Positions 1-6,323 of a DNA stretch of 9,944 nucleotides are shown in pieces. The DNA lies in assembly GCA_964471235.1 (NCBI GenBank), contig CAYYGL010000179.1, positions 1-9,944 of the forward strand, read 5' to 3'. The first letter of the stretch is position 1. Each line of letters opens with the position of its first letter. The position numbers were made by a program, and so were the translations under genes. The notes under the pieces are model-generated. The model was not told the DNA's origin. It searched no databases and saw only the letters and a program-made list of their open reading frames with translations. Origin of the DNA: CAYYGL01 sp964471235 (GTDB lineage Bacteria; Calditrichota; Calditrichia; RBG-13-44-9; J075).

Positions 1-10
1 TTTCGAATGG

Positions 11-48
11 CGATTTCCGATCGGCGATACCCGATTTCCGATCGGCGA
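11..48. repeat. Two-copy 21-bp-period tandem repeat
   Basis: The 17-base word CGATTTCCGATCGGCGA occurs exactly at 11-27 and again at 32-48, giving a period of 21 bases. A partial, degenerate unit may begin before position 11. It lies in non-coding DNA upstream of a small gene. No function can be assigned; it resembles the simple intergenic repeats seen elsewhere in this window. Confidence 0.75.
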
Positions 49-167
49 AGGGGGAAGCACAAAAACAATATCTGCCATCTCTGAGCCGTGGGGTTTATCC
101 CTCGGCGGAAATGGCAGGCTGTAGGCTGTTAGGTTGTAGCAAATTTCAATCCGAAATTCTCCCCACT

Positions 168-197
168 GGGACAAATCTCCCTTCTTGTGTGTATATA
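168..197 (+). promoter_or_regulatory. Possible sigma70-type promoter for the 51-residue gene
   Basis: A GGGACA hexamer at 168-173 is separated by 18 bases from TATATA at 192-197. The arrangement fits a weak -35 and a good -10 box and would give a leader of roughly 45 bases before the ribosome site at 240-248. This is pattern matching only; the -35 match is poor. Confidence 0.3.
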
Positions 198-249
198 AAA
201 ACAGGGCAATTCACACCAACATTCACCCATACACACCGGAAAGGAGGGA

Positions 250-405
250 TTGATTGCGTATAAAGAAGGTTCGGTATGGCACCCGTTTTTGACTGCCGAG
301 AAAGAAAGACTTTCCGATATGGAAGAGATTGCCGAAATGCTCGCCGAACTTTACCAAAAAACCATTCGCCGGGTAACGTTTATAAGAGCCCCGGAAGATA
401 GCTGA
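250..405 (+). CDS. Hypothetical small protein, 51 aa
   Basis: I do not recognise this protein. The reading frame starts at TTG 250 and ends at TGA 403-405. It is supported by a very strong ribosome site, AAAGGAGGG at 240-248, although the spacing to the TTG is short (the site ends just before it). The only in-frame ATG near the front (319) would leave 28 residues and no ribosome site. The product begins MIAYKEGSVWHPF, then has an acidic, probably helical stretch (about residues 16-38, rich in Glu, Leu, Met) and a basic patch (KTIRR) before a short acidic tail. No signal peptide or membrane segment is seen. A possible promoter lies upstream and a strong intrinsic terminator starts 20 bases after the stop, so it looks like a monocistronic unit. 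The coding call rests on this context, not on homology. An alternative is a leader or small RNA with a chance reading frame. Confidence 0.55.
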   Translation: MIAYKEGSVWHPFLTAEKERLSDMEEIAEMLAELYQKTIRRVTFIRAPEDS

Positions 406-424
406 TGTTCCGAAGTCTTTTCTC

Positions 425-462
425 AAAAAGCCCGCTGCATCTCCTGATGCCCGGGCTTTTTT
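425..462 (+). terminator. Strong Rho-independent terminator
   Basis: AAAAAGCCCG at 425-434 pairs perfectly with CGGGCTTTTT at 452-461, and an inner stem GCATC (437-441) / GATGC (446-450) closes a TCCT loop. The right arm runs into six T residues at 457-462. It lies 20 bases after the stop of the 51-residue gene and probably ends that transcript. Its A-rich left side could also let it work in the opposite direction. Confidence 0.88.
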
Positions 463-567
463 GTTTGGAAAAGCTTCTTGCGGCAATTTTTCCTTTTAAT
501 TTCTGGTACGGCGAGCTATCTTATCTGTTAAAAAACAATCATTCTTCAAGCGTAAAAAAGGCAAACA

Positions 568-837
568 ATGAAAAAATTCTTCCGCTATGCTGTTTTGCAA
601 AACCGCTGGTTATGGGCACATGTGATGCTGGGACTGATTGCAGCAAAATTATTAACCCCTGCATTCGTCGGCGGGCAGCTACTGCTCATCATCTTGACAG
701 CCGCCCTGTTGTGGGAAGTCGGTGAATTTCTCTTCACGGATGTAAAAGAAATTTACGGAGGGGTCGGTTTCTTTTTGATGGATGCCACCGGAGACGTCCT
801 GGGCGCCCTGGTAACGGCGGCAATATTTATCGTTTGA
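568..837 (+). CDS. Small integral membrane protein, 89 aa
   Basis: The ATG at 568 follows a purine-rich AAAAAAGG ribosome site about seven bases upstream. The product has a basic N-terminus (MKKFFR) and three hydrophobic stretches, about residues 16-34, 37-51 and 74-89, so it should sit in the cytoplasmic membrane with almost no soluble part. Acidic residues are placed near membrane borders: W49-E50, E53, D58, D72 and D76 in the sequence DATGDVLGA. An acidic D-x-x-x-D-x-x-G motif ahead of a last helix is reminiscent of VanZ-like and related small membrane families, but the likeness is too weak to name a family. It is flanked by a terminator upstream and by the convergent dehydrogenase gene downstream, so it is probably transcribed alone. 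Function unknown. Confidence 0.7.
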   Translation: MKKFFRYAVLQNRWLWAHVMLGLIAAKLLTPAFVGGQLLLIILTAALLWEVGEFLFTDVKEIYGGVGFFLMDATGDVLGALVTAAIFIV

Positions 838-943
838 GCATTCAAATGCCGGGAAATGAGATGTAGCCTGTCACCAAAAGGACCGGCAGGTGTCAGAACA
901 TAAAATCACCAGGTTCCTACCGCCATCCTGAACACTCCCCCAT

Positions 944-999
944 TGTCTCACTGTCTCACTGTCTCACTGCCTTACTGCCTTACTGTCTCACTACCTTAC
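944..999. repeat. Octamer tandem repeat (microsatellite), 7 units
   Basis: Seven consecutive 8-base units run without gaps: TGTCTCAC three times, TGCCTTAC twice, TGTCTCAC once and TACCTTAC once. An eighth, degenerate unit dissolves into a C-rich tract at 1001-1007. The array lies between the converging 89-residue membrane-protein gene and the first saccharopine dehydrogenase gene, 34 bases beyond the latter's stop. The mixture of two unit types in blocks suggests slippage or unequal exchange. It is outside coding sequence, so it cannot shift a reading frame; an effect on the 3' end of a transcript is possible but unproven. Confidence 0.85.
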
Positions 1000-1032
1000 T
1001 GCCCCCCCAACACTCCCCCCTCTCCCCTCACA

Positions 1033-2373
1033 TCAGGCACCTGCCAGCGGCATGCGCTGTTCCTGAAAGCGAATTCCCAGGGCTTCCAATTCCGCCAACA
1101 CCGGTTGATAAATCTCCCTATCCACCGGAATCCGGGTCCCCCGCTCTTTTATCTTCCCATCCAGAATCAATCGTGCCGCGGCAGCCGCCGGATAGGAGAC
1201 GCACTGCGCTGTAGCGCCATTCTGTCCCGGGTAGCCGTAACACTCCAGGGTGGCAACAATGCGCTCCCGTCCCCACGGATAACGCACCTCAAACCGATGC
1301 TGAAGCAGTATCATATCCTGTTCGCCTTCACGGTACTGCATTCGCTGCAGCATCAACTCATTTAAAAAATCAATCGGGCTGCTGTCACGCTTCTGATAGG
1401 GATCATCACTGAACAATCCAATCCACTTCAGGCGTTCCAGCAATCTCTGCTGTTCCACGGGCTCCCCGGTTCGGGTAACCTGTTTCCGAACAGCCTCCAT
1501 CACACCGTCATTCGGTGGATGTCCTAAAATTTTTGCCAGTATATTTTTATTGGAGAGTTTCGCCAATCCGGTTAACGGGGTCTCTTCTAACAATCCCAAC
1601 TCCCGAATGGTGTGCATGGTGTGGCTCCACCCGGGATAGCGCAACGTGCCCCGAAAAACGGAAGCGGCTTCCCCAATGTTGTATTTGGAGACATACGGCA
1701 GGGCATCCCGGTTGGGAAAGACTTCCAGGCGATGGGTATTCACCACAATAGGCTGGGTTTGCAAATGGAGTTCTTCCGCCGGCACTTTCACGATTTTGCC
1801 CTTTTCCAGGTAGCGGGCGCTGTTGCGGGCGGCTAACAGCACTCCTTTAGGACTCCAGGAAAATTTGTATTTCCAGGGATTATCCGCCGCAGAAGGCGCC
1901 GGCAGACCACCGCAGTAGGAATCGAATGATTCAATCATCCCCCCTTCCCCATGCACCCGGTCGATCACACTCCGGGCAGACATGTGGTCAATCCCGGGGT
2001 CCATCCCTGCCTCCATCAGAATCAGCGTGTCTTTTGCCAGCGCTTCCGGATGAAATCGTTCCACGTCATCCCGAAGATACGATGTGGTGATGAGATGTTT
2101 TCGAAATTGCAGACAGGATTCCACCACCCGGTGGTGAATGGTATAGGGCAGGAGGCTGATCACCACGTCTGCCGATTTCACCAGGGAATTCACTGCCCGG
2201 GGGTTCATCACATCAACCGACACCTTTTTCCCCGCCGGATGGGATTCCAGCAACGCTTCAATGCCGGGCGTAAACGCCTTGCTGGCTACCACCACCGGGT
2301 ATTTCCGCTGCAAAAAATACTCGATCAGTGGTCTTGCTACCATCCCCGCGCCAAATACCAATACCGTTTTCAT
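1033..2373 (-). CDS. lys9: Saccharopine dehydrogenase, Lys9-like (glutamate-forming), 446 aa
   Basis: This cytosolic oxidoreductase should interconvert saccharopine with glutamate and 2-aminoadipate 6-semialdehyde using NAD(P). The N-terminal Rossmann fold has the dinucleotide motif GAGMVA at residues 8-13. Further family hallmarks are LPYTIH (75-80), GMDPGIDH (123-130), SYCGGLPAP (152-160), FSWSPKGVLL (171-180), FPNRD (219-223) and RGTLRYPGW (241-249). From memory these match fungal Lys9 closely, and the length equals that of yeast Lys9 (446), so the gene looks complete. The ATG at 2373 is preceded by AAAGGAG (2385-2379) at five bases; an in-frame GTG at 2379 overlaps that site and is rejected. 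The gene is divergent from a second, different dehydrogenase across 505 bases. No terminator is evident after the stop. NAD or NADP preference and direction of flux cannot be seen from the sequence. Confidence 0.92.
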   Translation of the reverse strand: MKTVLVFGAGMVARPLIEYFLQRKYPVVVASKAFTPGIEALLESHPAGKKVSVDVMNPRAVNSLVKSADVVISLLPYTIHHRVVESCLQFRKHLITTSYLRDDVERFHPEALAKDTLILMEAGMDPGIDHMSARSVIDRVHGEGGMIESFDSYCGGLPAPSAADNPWKYKFSWSPKGVLLAARNSARYLEKGKIVKVPAEELHLQTQPIVVNTHRLEVFPNRDALPYVSKYNIGEAASVFRGTLRYPGWSHTMHTIRELGLLEETPLTGLAKLSNKNILAKILGHPPNDGVMEAVRKQVTRTGEPVEQQRLLERLKWIGLFSDDPYQKRDSSPIDFLNELMLQRMQYREGEQDMILLQHRFEVRYPWGRERIVATLECYGYPGQNGATAQCVSYPAAAAARLILDGKIKERGTRIPVDREIYQPVLAELEALGIRFQEQRMPLAGA

Positions 2374-2523
2374 CAGCACTCCTTTCCGTCATCTTCCCTG
2401 GTTTACACTCAGATCAATCATCGAACTCTTTCGGTATTTGCTAAAACTTGCGTAAACAAAAAGGCGTTAATCTATTTAATTTCGGTGAATTATCCAAATA
2501 ATGACTCGCACATCACCTTATTT

Positions 2524-2587
2524 AGCTCCGGTAGGAGCGACATATAAATACCTGAATGCCAGGGGAATATGCTGCTCCTACGGAGCT
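2524..2587. repeat. Inverted repeat with GCTCC/GGAGC hairpin cores
   Basis: Left arm 2524-2545 (AGCTCCG, G, TAGGAGC, GA, CATAT) is the reverse complement of right arm 2567-2587 (ATATG, CT, GCTCCTA, CGGAGCT) apart from one inserted base and the two-base step next to CATAT. Each arm is itself a small palindrome, GCTCC-GGTA-GGAGC on the left and GCTCC-TAC-GGAGC on the right. The 12-base word GTAGGAGCGACA at 2531-2542 recurs exactly at 5864-5875. This is the pattern of a dispersed intergenic palindromic element such as a REP-like unit or a small non-autonomous element. No transposase is nearby. Confidence 0.75.
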
Positions 2588-2612
2588 TGTAAGCATTGAA
2601 GCTGGGAACCTT

Positions 2613-2643
2613 TCTACCAATCTACCGCTCCTCACGGAGTAGA
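2613..2643. repeat. Third GCTCC-type hairpin and TCTACC direct repeat
   Basis: TCTACC occurs at 2613-2618 and 2621-2626. From the second copy a hairpin forms: TCTA (2621-2624) with TAGA (2640-2643), and CTCC (2628-2631) with GGAG (2636-2639) around a TCAC loop, with a three-base bulge. The core CTCC-NNNC-GGAG resembles the arms of the adjacent inverted repeat, so it is probably a degraded further unit of the same element. Confidence 0.5.
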
Positions 2644-2878
2644 TATATGCCCACATATTTAAAAAACAAGGTATGGCAATAATTCGGCAAAATAGAGGTA
2701 TAAAGAGGATTGGAGAAACTCAAACCCGCGAAACCAATGAAAAGAAAGTGTTATGTGTATTCCCATTCCAAAAAAAATCCAATTCCCTTTTTTTGATTTC
2801 TATTTTATCCTAACTTTTCCGTCTTATTTATCTTTTGGGGATACAAAAAAGGCTGACATTTCACCGGGAGTATTCATC

Positions 2879-4231
2879 ATGAAACAAATTCTGGTACTGG
2901 GCGCCGGGCACAGCACCCCGGCATTGATTCATTATTTGTTAAAAGAAGCCGCGGAAAACGATTGGTTTGTGACCGTGGGGGATATTGAAGTGGAAAAAGC
3001 CCAGCGGATTGTGGGCAGCCATCCCCGGGGCGCCGCCATCATGTTCGATGTGAACGACGTTGCCATGCGCACCACTTATCTCCAAAAGGCGGATGTGGTG
3101 GTGAACATGCTCTCCCCGGTTTATCAATACCTGATTGCCCTGGACTGCCTGCACCACGGGAAGCACATGATCTCCGCCTCCTACGAAGACGTGAAGGTGC
3201 ATAAGCTCAATCTCGATGCCCATCGCAAAGGCATCTTAATTCTAAACGAAATGGGATTGGACCCCGGGTTAGACCACATGAGCGCCATGTCGCTGATTGA
3301 CCAGGTGCATCAACGGGGCGGCGTCATCAAATCCTTTCTCTCTTATGGCGGCGGATTACCGGCGCCCGAGGTGGAAAGCAATCCCCTGCGCTATGCCATC
3401 ACCTGGAACCCCCGGAACGTGGTGCGGGCAGGCGAGGTGGGCGCCCAGTATATGGAAGAGGGCGAAATTAAGGTGCTTCCCTATCACCAGGTCTTTAAAC
3501 GCACCTGGCTGGTGGAGATTGAAGGCATCGGCACCCTGGAGGCTTACCCCAATCGCAATTCCCTGGTGTATCAACACCGCTTTGGGTTAAACGGGGTGCG
3601 AACCATGCTGCGGGGCACCCTGCGCTATCCCGGCTGGAGCGAAACCTGGCAGCACATTGTCTCCCTGGGTTTAACCAATGAGTCCATGCCCATCCCCCAT
3701 CTCCCCCAAAAAACCTACCGGGAATTTTTGCAAATGTTTATGCCGCTCTATGTTTCCGGGAAAAAATTGGAGAATCGATTAGCCAATTACCTGGGTATTA
3801 GCCCAACCGGTAAAATCATGGAAAATCTCAAATGGCTGGGATTGTTTTCCAATGAACCGATTGGTGGGAATGTAAGAACCGCCTCGGATGTGATGACCAA
3901 AATCGTGGTGAACAAATTAAAATTCCCACCCGGCGGCAGGGATATGGTGATCATCACCCATGAAATTGAGGTGGAATACCCGGAAGAAAATTTTCGCAAG
4001 GAGTGCACGCTCACCACGTTCATCGAATACGGCGATGCCGAAGGATTCACCGCCATTGCCAAAACGGTAGGCTACCCGGCGGCAATCGCCACAAAACTGC
4101 TATTAACCAACCAATTGCCGTTAACCGGCTGCCATATTCCCACCCTGCCGGCGATTTATATGCCGGTATTGCAGGAACTTAAGAAAGAGGGATTTGTCTT
4201 TCAGGAAGAAGTAAAGCCCGGGTGTGAATAA
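2879..4231 (+). CDS. Second saccharopine dehydrogenase family protein, 450 aa
   Basis: This is a full-length paralogue of the upstream Lys9-like protein but of another subfamily. The Rossmann motif GAG lies at residues 8-10, followed by NEMGLDPGLDHMSA (123-136), SYGGGLPAP (155-163), TWNPRNVV (175-182), YPNRNSL (223-229) and RGTLRYPGW (245-253). The Cys of the Lys9 SYCGG motif is Gly here, and the segment between 175 and 240 is close, from memory, to dehydrogenases annotated in Bacteroidota and unlike yeast Lys9. The chosen ATG at 2879 has GGGAG at 2866-2870, eight bases away, and places the nucleotide-binding motif at the N-terminus as in the family; an ORF extension to 2753 adds 42 unrelated residues. 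The product is predicted cytosolic. It probably acts on saccharopine, given the reductase gene next door, but another amino-acid-derived substrate cannot be excluded. The gene converges on the reductase gene with 53 bases between the stops; a six-base hairpin at 4266-4279 lacks a T tract. Confidence 0.9.
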   Translation: MKQILVLGAGHSTPALIHYLLKEAAENDWFVTVGDIEVEKAQRIVGSHPRGAAIMFDVNDVAMRTTYLQKADVVVNMLSPVYQYLIALDCLHHGKHMISASYEDVKVHKLNLDAHRKGILILNEMGLDPGLDHMSAMSLIDQVHQRGGVIKSFLSYGGGLPAPEVESNPLRYAITWNPRNVVRAGEVGAQYMEEGEIKVLPYHQVFKRTWLVEIEGIGTLEAYPNRNSLVYQHRFGLNGVRTMLRGTLRYPGWSETWQHIVSLGLTNESMPIPHLPQKTYREFLQMFMPLYVSGKKLENRLANYLGISPTGKIMENLKWLGLFSNEPIGGNVRTASDVMTKIVVNKLKFPPGGRDMVIITHEIEVEYPEENFRKECTLTTFIEYGDAEGFTAIAKTVGYPAAIATKLLLTNQLPLTGCHIPTLPAIYMPVLQELKKEGFVFQEEVKPGCE

Positions 4232-4284
4232 GCCGTCACAAACTCTGCCGGCAACGGTTTGGGGGAGATTTGGAAATCTGCCGT

Positions 4285-5628
4285 TTATGTATCCCCTTTA
4301 CCAACTGCCTCAACCGCATTCCGCAGGTATTCGAACGGTGGCGTTAACTCTCCCCGCAGCAGGATGACTGCCTTGCGGAATTCCGGGGGTAGGTTCAGTT
4401 CTTCCAGCGGTGTACGAAAATCCGCCGCTGCCAGGGCGGGAATGTAGGGCATTAATTTGGAGCCGAAAAATTCGGAAGCCTCCCGGGGCAATTCGGTTGG
4501 CAATTTATCCACTGCCATAATCACCGGTCCCCTGCCCGCCCAGCCATCGCTTACCTCGCCGGTGAGGGGATCGAACACATAAACCGGGTTTTTGGAATTG
4601 GTGGCTTTTACGGTGGCTTCAATGGAACCCTGTATATCGCAGGTAATATCGCCGATGACCCGCAGCCGCGGCTGAGGCTCTTCTTGAAAAAGCTGTTTTA
4701 AAAATTCATTGCTCAACAATCGGGGAAACCGGGGTTCCCAGTAAATTCCATTAACAAGCATGGTTAAGAAGGGGATATATTTTTCCAGCTTTCCCCGGTA
4801 CCGTTCCGGATAGCGATTAAATTCATACCAGGTAAATTCCCGCACCGAAACCTCCTGTTCAATCGGTTCGAACATATCCGGTTTCCGGAATTCCACTTTA
4901 TAGACGGTACCGGAAGAAAATTTTCCCGAGCGGATAAATGTGGGCAGTTCATCCGGCTGCAATTGAATGCCGTTCAGTTGATCGTAAATTGCCTGGGCAC
5001 CGCGAGAGACCTGCCCGTAACCGGTAAAACCGGTGATAAAGGGGACCAGCGGTTCCGGCAGCCCGTGCTTGCGAATCTCTTTTCCCACTGCCCGAACGGC
5101 TGCTTCTGCTTCTTTTAACGACTGATAGCGATGCGCCGGCTGAATAACCTTGAACGGATTGTCAATCCCTTCCCACAACAATCGCTGCCCCAGCGCCCAC
5201 AGGGAATCGATCATTCCCGCATAACCGGCATAGTTGCCAAAATAAATGGTGCGCCGCCCTTCCTTATTCTTCACCAGTTCGTAATCCAACAGGGTATCTG
5301 CCAATTCCATCATTTTTTTTAACATGGGCATGTTGTAGGGCTGCGCTTTAATGGTATGGGAGAAAAAACAATACGTTAAATTCGGCTGGAGACTGGGCAG
5401 GGGGATTTCCTTGATCCCGAAGATCAGGTTACATGCCCGTAAATCTTCGTTGATTTCCGCCCCGGCTTGACGATACTCTTCTTCGGTAAAAATTCGCGAT
5501 GGTGATGGCTCAACGATCACCCGGATCTGGTGTTCGGTAATCAGTTTCCGAACCTGCCCCGGGGTTAAGGGTGCCCTCCGTTCTATACTATCCTTGTCCT
5601 CGCGCCGAATTCCGATACAATTTTTCAT
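4285..5628 (-). CDS. Lysine-ketoglutarate reductase (saccharopine-forming), 447 aa
   Basis: The protein corresponds to the N-terminal reductase half of animal and plant aminoadipic semialdehyde synthase. It should reductively condense L-lysine with 2-oxoglutarate to saccharopine, normally with NADPH, in the cytosol. It belongs to the alanine dehydrogenase/transhydrogenase N-terminal fold. Hallmarks seen are RRAPLTP (17-23), FFSHTIKAQ (88-96), the glycine-rich FTGYGQVSRGAQ (201-212, probable nucleotide site), NGIYWEPRFPRLL (293-305), DITCDIQGSIE (327-337) and a C-terminal LPREASEFFG (380-389). All match the eukaryotic reductase half from memory. It ends about where that half ends, so it is a stand-alone enzyme and not a broken fusion. 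The ATG at 5628 follows two purine-rich sites, AAAGGAG and the closer GGAAAGGG. Its partner activity is supplied by the neighbouring dehydrogenases, which are on separate transcripts. Confidence 0.92.
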   Translation of the reverse strand: MKNCIGIRREDKDSIERRAPLTPGQVRKLITEHQIRVIVEPSPSRIFTEEEYRQAGAEINEDLRACNLIFGIKEIPLPSLQPNLTYCFFSHTIKAQPYNMPMLKKMMELADTLLDYELVKNKEGRRTIYFGNYAGYAGMIDSLWALGQRLLWEGIDNPFKVIQPAHRYQSLKEAEAAVRAVGKEIRKHGLPEPLVPFITGFTGYGQVSRGAQAIYDQLNGIQLQPDELPTFIRSGKFSSGTVYKVEFRKPDMFEPIEQEVSVREFTWYEFNRYPERYRGKLEKYIPFLTMLVNGIYWEPRFPRLLSNEFLKQLFQEEPQPRLRVIGDITCDIQGSIEATVKATNSKNPVYVFDPLTGEVSDGWAGRGPVIMAVDKLPTELPREASEFFGSKLMPYIPALAAADFRTPLEELNLPPEFRKAVILLRGELTPPFEYLRNAVEAVGKGDT

Positions 5629-5725
5629 TTAACCCTTTCCACTCCTTTCCTGAATACGCATTGCGGATTTTTAGATAGCGCTTTTTTCGCGAACTGTTGA
5701 AATTTGATGAAATCATGTTGCCATT

Positions 5726-5774
5726 GACAAAACAAGTTTTGTCGATCCGTTCAGAAGCATCTCCCCCCGGATCG
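5726..5774. repeat. Palindrome A plus adjoining stem
   Basis: GACAAAAC (5726-5733) and GTTTTGTC (5736-5743) are perfect inverted copies around a central AA; the pairing extends outward through a G-T and two more pairs to 5723-5746. Directly after it, CGATCCG (5743-5749) is the exact reverse complement of CGGATCG (5768-5774). The second stem therefore ends on the first base of the longer element that follows. It lies upstream of the reductase gene, about 100 bases before its start. Confidence 0.7.
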
Positions 5775-5927
5775 TCAAAATTATGGAGTTTGAATAATTA
5801 ATCGGGTTATTTTTAATGCTCGCAGCGGAGCGTCAAAACAAGTTTTGACGCTCCGTTGTAAACGTAGGAGCGACAAAATTTATTTTGTCGGTGGCACGGT
5901 TATTTAATCAAACTTCATTATTTTGAC
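5774..5927. repeat. 154-bp nested inverted-repeat element
   Basis: The outer arms, 5774-5801 and 5900-5927, are inverted copies matching at 24 of 28 positions. Inside lie palindrome B, with the perfect 14-base arms CGGAGCGTCAAAAC (5826-5839) and GTTTTGACGCTCCG (5842-5855) around AA, extendable by G-T and Watson-Crick pairs to 5822-5859, and palindrome C, CGACAAAAT (5871-5879) and ATTTTGTCG (5882-5890) around TT. Palindromes A, B and C share the core G(T/A)CAAAA and B and C share GGAGCG. The shape fits a MITE- or REP-type element or a strongly folded RNA. There is no open reading frame or obvious target-site duplication. Confidence 0.8.
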
Positions 5928-6323
5928 AACCCTCCCCGGCTTTCTTACCCGGCACAGTTACTTTTTCAAAACTCATAAGCTCGCGGCTACCGGTGCTATT
6001 ACACTCACTTCAAAATTTGCACAGAATTTCGGCTTGGCTCGACGTATCCATCGTCACAAACCGAATCAAGTTGACGGACTCCGGCAGTCTCATTCACCAG
6101 AAATCGATACCAAATATAAATAACCGGCTCAAATTTATAAAACAAAAAGAGAAACACTTCCGGGCGGCAACACACTTCCCGAATGTTCATCTTATTCCCA
6201 TCTTGCGATAGCATTTATCTTTGGTTATTTTCAAGCCGATAAGCATAACATCTGCCCCAGAAAGAATATGGGACCGAGATAAATATGATAAACCTGAACA
6301 TCGAACCAAAAAGGAGTGAAACC
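5928..6323. other. Non-coding region upstream of enolase
   Basis: I see no supported gene here; short reading frames on both strands lack ribosome sites and family features. The region must contain the enolase promoter. A TATCTTTG at 6216-6223 fits the TAnnTTTG -7 motif of Bacteroidota, but no TTTG-like partner lies at the right distance. A TTGGTT (6221-6226) and CATAAC (6244-6249) pair at 17 bases is an equally weak sigma70-like option. The ribosome site AAGGAG (6311-6316) is clear. Confidence 0.5.

Larger units (their letters stand above)
2374..2878. other. Divergent intergenic region with repeats
   Basis: This 505-base gap separates two divergently transcribed saccharopine dehydrogenase genes and must hold both their promoters. 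I found no convincing -35/-10 pair on either strand. The middle (2524-2643) is occupied by palindromic repeats described separately. The last 130 bases are AT-rich, with runs of A and T, and continue the dehydrogenase frame upstream to a possible start at 2753, but that extension encodes a hydrophobic, low-complexity stretch without family similarity and is better read as leader DNA. Confidence 0.6.

Noticed and set aside
405..725. Plus-strand frame of 106 codons overlapping the terminator
   Set aside because: It runs through the intrinsic terminator hairpin and overlaps the better-supported 89-residue membrane-protein gene in another frame.
1951..2547. 198-codon frame opposite the first dehydrogenase
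   Set aside because: It is antisense to a clearly conserved gene, His/Cys-rich as expected for such shadows, and lacks a ribosome site.
2753..2878. N-terminal extension of the second saccharopine dehydrogenase
   Set aside because: The added 42 residues are hydrophobic and unrelated to the family, no ribosome site precedes them, and the internal ATG at 2879 has a site and puts the nucleotide-binding motif at the right place.
5726..5927. CRISPR array or intact insertion sequence
   Set aside because: There are no regularly spaced direct repeats with unique spacers and no transposase frame; only inverted repeats are present.
6005..6214. 69-codon minus-strand frame in the gap before enolase
   Set aside because: No ribosome site, no recognised domain, and no neighbour relation; considered as a gene remnant but not supportable from the sequence alone.
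6285..6323. Earlier enolase start
   Set aside because: It adds 13 residues without a ribosome site, while ATG 6324 has AAGGAG at ideal spacing and gives the normal family start.
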